Shown piece after piece: positions 1 through 5,142 of a DNA stretch of 7,523 bases (the first letter of the stretch is position 1; the number at the start of each line of letters is the position of its first letter). This stretch comes from JANNAT01 sp031422555 (GTDB taxonomy: Bacteria > Pseudomonadota > Alphaproteobacteria > Rhodobacterales > Rhodobacteraceae): positions 1 to 7,523 of the forward strand of contig JANPLZ010000114.1 of the NCBI GenBank assembly GCA_031422555.1. Reading direction: 5' to 3'. A model generated the notes under the pieces. It was given only the letters and a program-made list of their open reading frames with translations, was not told the DNA's origin and did no database searches. Position numbers and translations under genes: made by a program.

Positions 1-731
1 GCGGCCAGAAAGGCAAAAAAGAACATCGACAACAGTTGGGCCGCATGCACTTCGGTCTCGCCCGCCGCGATCAGTGCTGTTGGGCCAAGGCCGATCAGGC
101 AAGCCTCCAGCCCGATGGCCATCACGCCAAAGCCAAGGATGGGCAGATGCAGCCTAAAGGCGGCGGTGATCTCGGCCATTGGGGCTGCTTTGGCGGGCCG
201 TGCGGCCCCCGCGCCCACTGCAATAACCGCCCCCAGCCCGGCGCAAAGGGCAAAGGTCATCGCGGGGTCATTTGACAACGCGACAAAGACCAAAGGCGCG
301 CCGATGGCCCCGATGCCAAAAGTTGCGTTCAAAAGACTAAGCATCGCTGGCCCGCGTGCCCCGAATGCGCGCAGCATCGCAGGATTGAACACCACGGTTG
401 AACAGCCATAGCCGATGCCAAACACCACGGCCCCCACAACGGTGATCCACCAGCCCAGACTGGCCGCGATGATCGCCGCCCCAGCCGTCATCAGCACAAC
501 CACATGGCGCGGCGTCACATGGCGGCCTTGAAAAAACATGCCCGCAACGCCAATCGCGCAGCCAACCCAATGGGCAGACACCAAAATGCCCGCCATGCTG
601 CCGGTCACGCCAAAGCGCCGCGAAAAGGCTGGCAGCGCCGGCCCATACAGCGATTGCCCTGCCCCCATCAGCACGAAGGTTGCAATGCCGATGATCAACA
701 ACCCGGCATTCGCCTTCATCAACGCGCGCAT
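1..731 (-). CDS. MFS transporter, N-terminal part (runs off the left edge)
   Basis: This is an open minus-strand frame from ATG at 731 to the window edge: 243 complete codons, no stop, C-terminal part missing. The translation is strongly hydrophobic, with about eight predicted membrane segments (approx. residues 9-30, 45-66, 74-93, 94-115, 130-151, 157-176, 195-222, 231-243). A Pro/Ala/Lys-containing hydrophilic loop at about 177-192 matches the usual central loop between helices 6 and 7. The segment LNATFGIGAIGAP (residues 134-146) resembles the helix 5 signature of MFS proteins. The loop after helix 2 (GRHVTPRH, 69-76) is only a degenerate form of MFS motif A. I chose the start at 731 because AGGAG lies 6 bases upstream; an in-frame ATG at 719 is a weaker alternative. 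The gene is divergent from a MarR regulator, which suggests regulated uptake or efflux of the regulator's ligand. The substrate cannot be told from sequence. Confidence 0.9.
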   Translation of the reverse strand, partial: MRALMKANAGLLIIGIATFVLMGAGQSLYGPALPAFSRRFGVTGSMAGILVSAHWVGCAIGVAGMFFQGRHVTPRHVVVLMTAGAAIIAASLGWWITVVGAVVFGIGYGCSTVVFNPAMLRAFGARGPAMLSLLNATFGIGAIGAPLVFVALSNDPAMTFALCAGLGAVIAVGAGAARPAKAAPMAEITAAFRLHLPILGFGVMAIGLEACLIGLGPTALIAAGETEVHAAQLLSMFFFAFLA

Positions 732-737
732 CAAAGG

Positions 738-742
738 CTCCT
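738..742 (-). promoter_or_regulatory. Ribosome binding site of the MFS gene
   Basis: The minus strand reads AGGAG, followed by 6 bases (CCTTTG) and then ATG at 731. It is the best Shine-Dalgarno match near the left end and favours the start at 731 over the in-frame ATG at 719. Confidence 0.7.
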
Positions 743-792
743 GCTCAAAAGATGTGTTGGAATATCGCCGCCGCAGACTGTGCAGCACTCTC

Positions 793-824
793 TTGCGCAA
801 TATCTGTCTGACAGGCAGGCTGCC
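793..824. promoter_or_regulatory. Cluster of three inverted repeats, candidate MarR operator
   Basis: Three perfect short inverted repeats sit head to tail between the divergent genes. They are TTGCGCAA (793-800), CTGTC-T-GACAG (804-814) and GGCAG-G-CTGCC (814-824, sharing one base with the previous one). MarR-family dimers bind palindromic operators and commonly control their own gene plus a divergent transporter, so this is a natural place for the operator. That the MarR protein encoded at 848 binds here is inference; no consensus for this subfamily is known to me. Confidence 0.45.
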
Positions 825-826
825 AG
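799..826 (-). promoter_or_regulatory. Candidate promoter for the divergent MFS gene
   Basis: On the minus strand, CTGGCA (826-821, four of six to TTGACA) and GATATT (804-799, four of six to TATAAT) are 16 bases apart, which would start transcription near 792 and leave a leader of about 60 bases. It overlaps the plus-strand candidate promoter and the palindrome cluster, as expected for co-regulated divergent units. Both hexamers are weak, so this is tentative. Confidence 0.2.
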
Positions 827-834
827 CGTAAATT
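808..834 (+). promoter_or_regulatory. Candidate promoter for the marR-maiA-thiolase operon
   Basis: A -35-like CTGACA (808-813, five of six to TTGACA) and a -10-like TAAATT (829-834, four of six to TATAAT) are separated by 15 bases, shorter than the preferred 17. If used, transcription would begin near 841, giving an almost leaderless mRNA for the ATG at 848 and excluding the in-frame TTG at 833 as start. The -35 lies inside the CTGTCTGACAG palindrome, so a bound repressor would block it. This is weak evidence based on sequence matching only. Confidence 0.25.
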
Positions 835-847
835 GGGGTCTGCGGTG

Positions 848-1270
848 ATGAGCTTTGATCTTTCTGCCTTCCTGCCCTACCAACTGGCGGTCGCGTCATC
901 GAAGGTGTCAAAAGCCTTTGCAGAACGTTATCGCGCCGAATTTGGCCTGACGATCCCGGAATGGCGGGTCTTGGCGCATCTGGCGCAATCGGGATCGGTA
1001 TCCGTGCGCGAAATCCACGCACGGGTGGATATGGACAAATCCAAAGTATCCCGCGCGGCGGCCCGGCTAGAATCTGCAGGCCTGATCGAAAAGCGTGAAA
1101 ATCCCGATGACAGGCGCTTGCTTGACATGCGGTTGACGGCCAAAGGCGATGCGATGATCGCGCGGATTTTGCCGATTGCAGACGCGTTTCAACAAGAGAT
1201 CATCGCCAAACTGGCGCAAGACGCGCCGCTGTTTCGCGCGGCTTTGCAAAAGCTGGGGACCGGCACATGA
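848..1270 (+). CDS. MarR-family winged-helix transcriptional regulator
   Basis: A 140-residue protein of typical MarR length. The dimerisation helix region is at about 1-30 and the winged helix-turn-helix at about 35-100. The recognition helix (SKVSRAAARLESAGL, 65-79) is followed by a wing carrying the family pattern NPDDRRLLDMRLT (85-97), where the DxR arginine contacts the minor groove. C-terminal helices (about 100-138) complete the dimer interface. MarR dimers usually repress until a small, often aromatic, ligand binds. I favour ATG at 848; in-frame GTG at 845 and TTG at 833 are alternatives, and GGGG at 835-838 is a weak ribosome site for either 845 or 848. Its TGA overlaps the maiA ATG (ATGA, 1267-1270), so it is translationally coupled to the catabolic genes it probably controls. 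The divergent MFS gene is a likely second target. Confidence 0.9.
   Translation: MSFDLSAFLPYQLAVASSKVSKAFAERYRAEFGLTIPEWRVLAHLAQSGSVSVREIHARVDMDKSKVSRAAARLESAGLIEKRENPDDRRLLDMRLTAKGDAMIARILPIADAFQQEIIAKLAQDAPLFRAALQKLGTGT
1255..1259 (+). promoter_or_regulatory. Ribosome binding site of maiA
   Basis: GGGGA lies 7 bases before the ATG at 1267, inside the last codons of the MarR gene. It supports 1267 as the true maiA start and the overlapping ATGA arrangement. Confidence 0.55.
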
Positions 1271-1918
1271 TTACCCTGTTCGATTATTGGCGATCTTCGG
1301 CGGCGTACCGGGTGCGCATCGCGTTGAACCTGTTGGGTCTGACCTTTGACAACGTTCCGGTTGATCTGGTCAAAGGCGATCAGCGCGGCGCGGATAACAT
1401 CGCGCGCAACCCCCAAGGTTTGGTGCCCAGTCTGCTGATCGACGGCCTCACTCTGACGCAATCGTTGGCGATCATCGAATATCTGAACGACACCACGGGC
1501 GGGGCTTTTGCCACCTGATCCTGCGGGCCGTGCGCGGGTGCGGGCTTTGTCCTATGCCATCGCGATGGAGATTGCACCGATCTGCAACCTGTCCGTGCGC
1601 AATCATGTCGCGGCAATCTCGGGCGGGGCAGTCTCGGTTGATGATTGGCAACGCCACTATATCACCAAAGGACTTGCCGCCTTTGAGGCGATGCTGGCAG
1701 ACCCAGCCACCGGCCGGTTTTGTCACGGCAATCGAATTGGCATGGCGGATTTGTGCCTTGTGCCGCAGGTTTATAACGCTGAACGGGTCGGAATTGACGT
1801 GGCGTCCTTTCCAAACATCGCGCGGATCATGGCACAGTTGCGCGATATCCCGGCGATTACCGCCGCCCATCCTGACTGCGCCAGACCGCGCAACCCTGAA
1901 CAACGGACGCCCCAATGA
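1267..1918 (+). pseudogene. maiA: Maleylacetoacetate isomerase (zeta-class GST), frameshifted
   Basis: MaiA uses glutathione to isomerise maleylacetoacetate to fumarylacetoacetate in cytoplasmic homogentisate (Tyr/Phe) catabolism. The first frame (1267-1518) holds the thioredoxin-like domain: SSAAYRVRIAL (10-20) at the active-site position, where many relatives have SSCS, NPQGLVPSL with the cis-proline (48-56), and the glutathione-binding TQSLAIIEYL (64-73). It then runs into TGA at 1516-1518. The second frame, one base over and open to 1918, continues with the helical domain: LLPPDPAGRARVRALS, then GMADLCLVPQVYNAER, both typical of the family. Removing one G from the run at 1501-1504 joins the halves into a normal 216-residue protein reading TTGGLLPPDPAGRARV across the junction. 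The gene overlaps marR and the thiolase by ATGA at both ends. It is either a fresh one-base insertion or an error in the sequence; as written, a full protein is not made. Confidence 0.88.
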
Positions 1919-3087
1919 CCGACGTATTTATCCTGTCCGCAACGCGCACCGCGATTGGTGGCTTTGGCGGATCACTATCCGCCCTGTCACCCATTGATCT
2001 GGCCACCACCGTCAGCAAAGCGGCAATTGCCGGGGCCGGTATTGGCCCGGATCAAATCGGTCAGGTGGTGTTTGGCCATGTCATCAACACCGAACCGCGC
2101 GATATGTATTTGTCGCGCGTTGCCGCCCGCAATGCCGGTGTGCCGGATGCCACGCCCGCAATGAACGTCAACCGGCTGTGCGGATCGGGCGCGCAGGCGA
2201 TTGTTTCGGCGTTTCAGATGCTGGTGTTGGGTGACGCAGCGTTTGCCCTTGCCGGCGGTGCCGAATGCATGAGCCGCTCACCGCTGGCATTGACCACGGC
2301 GCGGTTTGGCCAAAAGATGGGCGATACCCGCGCACTTGATATGATGACCGGCGCACTGACCTGCCCGTTTGGCACCGGGCATATGGGGATAACGGCAGAA
2401 AACGTGGCGGCGCGCTATGGCATCAGCCGGATGGCGCAAGACGAATTCGCGCTGCAATCGCAAAATCGTGCAGCGCTGGCGATTGCCGAGGGGCGGTTCG
2501 CGGATCAGATCACCGCGGTAGAATTGCAATCGCGCAAAGGCATGATCAGCTTTGCGGTTGATGAACATCCCAAGCCCAGCACGATTGACGCCTTGGCCGC
2601 CCTGCGCCCTGCGTTTCAGAAAGATGGCACCGTCACCGCGGGCAATGCCAGCGGCATCAACGACGGGGCGGCGGCGTTGGTTTTGGGCAGCGGGGCAGCG
2701 GTGCAGGGGCTGGCCCCGCGTGCGCGGATCATGGGCTATGCCCTGGCGGGGGTTGATCCTGCCGTGATGGGACTGGGCCCCATTCCGGCAGTGCGGCAGC
2801 TGTGCGAAAAGCTGGGGCTGCGGCCCACCGACTTTGACATCGTGGAATCGAACGAGGCGTTTGCCGCCCAAGCCATGGCCGTCACGCAGGAACTGGGCCT
2901 TGATCCTGCCCGCGTGAATCCCGATGGCGGCGCGATTGCGCTGGGCCATCCGGTGGGCGCGACGGGGGTGATGCTGGTGGTCAAGGCGCTGCACGCGCTG
3001 GAACGCGGCGGCGGCAAGCTGGCGTTGATCACGATGTGCATCGGCGGCGGGCAGGGGATTGCTTTGGCAATCGAACGCAACGCCTAA
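1915..3087 (+). CDS. bktB: Beta-ketothiolase / acetyl-CoA C-acetyltransferase (BktB-like)
   Basis: A 390-residue degradative-type thiolase, normal length. The acyl-accepting cysteine is C89 in NVNRLCGSGAQA. The NEAFA motif is at 313-317, the catalytic histidine is H345 in ALGHPVGATG, and the second cysteine is C375 in TMCIGGGQG. HMGITAENVA (156-165) with M157, and MGLGPIPA near 285-292, match acetoacetyl-CoA/BktB-type enzymes rather than long-chain FadA. Stretches such as NTEPRDMYLSRVAA and TAGNASGINDGAA are close to the Cupriavidus BktB sequence as I recall it. It would cleave acetoacetyl-CoA or a related 3-ketoacyl-CoA with CoA, or run in reverse. ATG at 1915 overlaps the maiA stop (ATGA), with a weak CGGA about 7 bases upstream. 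Downstream of maiA, it may dispose of acetoacetate carbon after activation, but a general role in short-chain 3-ketoacyl-CoA metabolism is equally possible. It overlaps the convergent pbpC by four bases. Confidence 0.93.
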   Translation: MTDVFILSATRTAIGGFGGSLSALSPIDLATTVSKAAIAGAGIGPDQIGQVVFGHVINTEPRDMYLSRVAARNAGVPDATPAMNVNRLCGSGAQAIVSAFQMLVLGDAAFALAGGAECMSRSPLALTTARFGQKMGDTRALDMMTGALTCPFGTGHMGITAENVAARYGISRMAQDEFALQSQNRAALAIAEGRFADQITAVELQSRKGMISFAVDEHPKPSTIDALAALRPAFQKDGTVTAGNASGINDGAAALVLGSGAAVQGLAPRARIMGYALAGVDPAVMGLGPIPAVRQLCEKLGLRPTDFDIVESNEAFAAQAMAVTQELGLDPARVNPDGGAIALGHPVGATGVMLVVKALHALERGGGKLALITMCIGGGQGIALAIERNA

Positions 3088-5126
3088 CGCAACCGGATCA
3101 TCGACCGCGCGGAACGGCCATCGGCGTCGATGACTGACAGCGTGACAAAGCCTTTGCCCAACGCGTCCAGCATTGTTTCGCGGCCGCTCAAGGCCACGGC
3201 CACCGGCACCCCGTCGGCCAGCCAAGTGAACGGGGCGGTGCCACCGCGCACCCGCACCATCAAGCCTACGGGCAACAGTTCGACTTCCGCGCCATCGGGC
3301 GGAAAGGTCACGGCGGGCGCAGATTGATCGGCTTCAAACGCGGCTGATCGCGAGCGGAATTTTTGCAACGGCTGCGGCAATTGCGCGGTGCTGACCAGCA
3401 GGGTCGCAGGCGGCGGCGCAGGTTGTGGATCCAGCGCAGGTTTTAGCCGCGCGAAGGCCTGAAACAGCACCGGTGCCGCCAGATCGGCCCCAAACACCCC
3501 CGGCACCGGCGTGCCATCCGGGCGCCCCATCCAGATGCCAATCACGTGTCGTCCGTCAAACCCGATCGCCCAGGCATCGCGGTGCCCATAAGAGGTGCCG
3601 GTTTTGTAGGCCAGCCGATTTTCCGGCGATCCGGGCGGCGGGGCAAGACCTGCCAGTATATCGCCAACCTGCCACGCCGCTGTGGCCGACAGCACCCGCT
3701 GACCCTCTGCCGCGCGGTCGCCGTCCAACACATGTGTCAGCGGCAATGAAACGCCACCCCGCGCCATTGTTGCATAGAGTTGCACCATATCCTCCAACGT
3801 CACGCCAATCCCGCCCAAGGCAATCGCCAGCCCCGGTTGCCCGCCGGGCAGATCATAGCGAACCCCGGCTTTATCCAGACCGGCCAACAGTTTGGCTGGC
3901 CCCAAAGCCTCGGTCAGCGCCACCACCGGGATATTGCGCGACTGCTGCAGCGCGTCGCGGATGCGCAGGGTGCCCAGATACAGCTTGTCAAAATTCTGCG
4001 GTTGATAGCCGTTGAAATCTGTGGGCTTGTCGTCGATCAGGGTTTCGGGATGCGCCAGACCTTCATCAAACGCCAGAGCGTAAACCAAGGGCTTCAACGT
4101 TGATCCGGGGCTGCGCAGCGCGCGGGTCATGTCAATAAACCCCGCCCGCGCATCGGCCTTGAACGCCGCTGATCCCACCGAAGCCAGCACTTCGCCGCTG
4201 CGGTGATCGGCCACCAGAATGGCCACTTGCAGCCGTTCGCCTTGACCGACGACCACGTCCGCCGCCAGCCGTTCCAGCGCCTTTTGCAAATCGCGGTCCA
4301 GTGTCAAGTGATGCTGGCCCGTTGCCGCCGCTTCGGTCAAGGCGCGGTCTGCCATATGCGGGGCCAGCGCCGGAAAGGCACGGCGCTGCCCGGCCACAGG
4401 TTCGCTGCGCGCCGCGGTGGCCTGATCGGCGTCGATCAAACCATCGGACAGCGCCCGCGCCAAAACCCGGTCGCGCGCAGCGGTTGCCCGTTCCACCGAC
4501 CGATCCGGCCTGCGATATTCCGGTGATTGCGGAATGGCCACCAACAGCGCCGCTTCGGCAGGGGTCAACCGTCGGGGTTCTTTGCCGAAATATGACAGGG
4601 TTGCCGCCCGAATGCCTTCCAGATTACCGCCATAGGGTGCGAGATGCAGATACAACTGCAAAATCTGATCCTTGGACAGCCGCCGTTCCAGCGCCAACGC
4701 CAGCCGCATTTGCCGCAGCTTGCCCGCTACAGCACCGGTGCCGCTTTCTTCCAGCAACCGCGCCACTTGCATCGTCAGGGTTGATCCGCCCGATATCACG
4801 CGCCCGTTCCACAGCGCCTGCGCCACCGCCCGTGTCATCGCCCGCACATCGACGCCGGCATGGTCGTAAAACCGCTTGTCCTCATAGGCCAGCAGCGCCG
4901 CGACAAATCCCGCATCTACCGCCGATATCTGCACCGCCAACCGCCAGCGCCCGTCGGCCACCGTATAGGCGCGCAGCAATTGGCCGTTTCGGTCCAACAC
5001 CTCGACCGAGGTTTGCACAATCAGCGGCGGCAGTTGTGTGGCATCAATCCACGCATCGGCTGCATCGCGCGCCGTAGCAGCCAGCCAAAGGCCCGCCACC
5101 ACTGCAAATATCCGGCTTGCGCGCAT
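3084..5126 (-). CDS. pbpC: Penicillin-binding protein 1C (glycosyltransferase/transpeptidase)
   Basis: A 680-residue bifunctional class A PBP anchored by one N-terminal hydrophobic segment (about 6-19), with the rest periplasmic. The glycosyltransferase domain (about 40-215) has the catalytic-Glu motif EDKRFYDHAGVD (82-93) and GGSTLTMQVARL (113-124). The penicillin-binding domain (about 295-560) has the full active site: SxxK at S342-K345 (STLK), SxN at 396-398 (SRN) and KTG at 508-510. A C-terminal module (about 600-678) fits the BiPBP_C domain that distinguishes PBP1C from PBP1A/1B. It is somewhat shorter than the E. coli protein (about 770). No key residue is missing. It follows the macroglobulin gene by 15 bases in the same operon, the classic yfhM-pbpC pairing. 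A distant AGGGG (5136-5140) is the only ribosome site. Its TAG overlaps the TAA of the convergent thiolase gene. Confidence 0.96.
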   Translation of the reverse strand: MRASRIFAVVAGLWLAATARDAADAWIDATQLPPLIVQTSVEVLDRNGQLLRAYTVADGRWRLAVQISAVDAGFVAALLAYEDKRFYDHAGVDVRAMTRAVAQALWNGRVISGGSTLTMQVARLLEESGTGAVAGKLRQMRLALALERRLSKDQILQLYLHLAPYGGNLEGIRAATLSYFGKEPRRLTPAEAALLVAIPQSPEYRRPDRSVERATAARDRVLARALSDGLIDADQATAARSEPVAGQRRAFPALAPHMADRALTEAAATGQHHLTLDRDLQKALERLAADVVVGQGERLQVAILVADHRSGEVLASVGSAAFKADARAGFIDMTRALRSPGSTLKPLVYALAFDEGLAHPETLIDDKPTDFNGYQPQNFDKLYLGTLRIRDALQQSRNIPVVALTEALGPAKLLAGLDKAGVRYDLPGGQPGLAIALGGIGVTLEDMVQLYATMARGGVSLPLTHVLDGDRAAEGQRVLSATAAWQVGDILAGLAPPPGSPENRLAYKTGTSYGHRDAWAIGFDGRHVIGIWMGRPDGTPVPGVFGADLAAPVLFQAFARLKPALDPQPAPPPATLLVSTAQLPQPLQKFRSRSAAFEADQSAPAVTFPPDGAEVELLPVGLMVRVRGGTAPFTWLADGVPVAVALSGRETMLDALGKGFVTLSVIDADGRSARSMIRLR

Positions 5127-5142
5127 CCCAAAGGGCCCCTTT
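5127..5142 (-). promoter_or_regulatory. yfhM-pbpC gap with ribosome site inside a small inverted repeat
   Basis: On the minus strand the gap reads AAAGGGGCCCTTT followed by GGG and the pbpC ATG. AGGGG (5136-5140) is the only Shine-Dalgarno-like run, 9 bases from the start, and it forms one arm of the inverted repeat AAAGGG-G-CCCTTT. Folded RNA could partly hide the site until ribosomes finishing the macroglobulin open it, which would couple translation of the pair. The stem is only about 5 base pairs, so this is a suggestion. Confidence 0.3.

Noticed and set aside
833..847. Five-residue longer MarR protein starting at TTG 833
   Set aside because: No ribosome site precedes the TTG, and the candidate -10 element overlaps it; ATG at 848 fits the family N-terminus better, although GTG at 845 cannot be excluded.
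36..848. Several plus-strand open frames (36-275, 115-411, 504-848, 538-831)
   Set aside because: They are shadows of the minus-strand MFS gene, whose translation gives clear transmembrane helices; the shadows are Arg/His/Pro-rich without motifs.
1501..1518. Programmed +1 frameshift as the normal way of making MaiA
   Set aside because: No CTT-TGA type shift site, no upstream Shine-Dalgarno-like stimulator at the right spacing and no precedent known to me in this family; a one-base insertion or sequence error is simpler.
3088..3130. Intrinsic terminator after the thiolase gene
   Set aside because: No stable GC stem followed by a T run is present on either strand here; the bases are the 3' coding end of pbpC.
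2278..3225. 315-codon minus-strand open frame opposite the thiolase gene
   Set aside because: It lies antisense to a fully conserved thiolase. Its translation is rich in Arg, Gln, His and Gly with no domain, as expected from the complementary strand of GC-biased codons.
4301..5077. 258-codon plus-strand open frame opposite pbpC
   Set aside because: The product is Pro/Arg-rich low-complexity sequence with no motif, and the opposite strand encodes all PBP1C active-site motifs through the same region.
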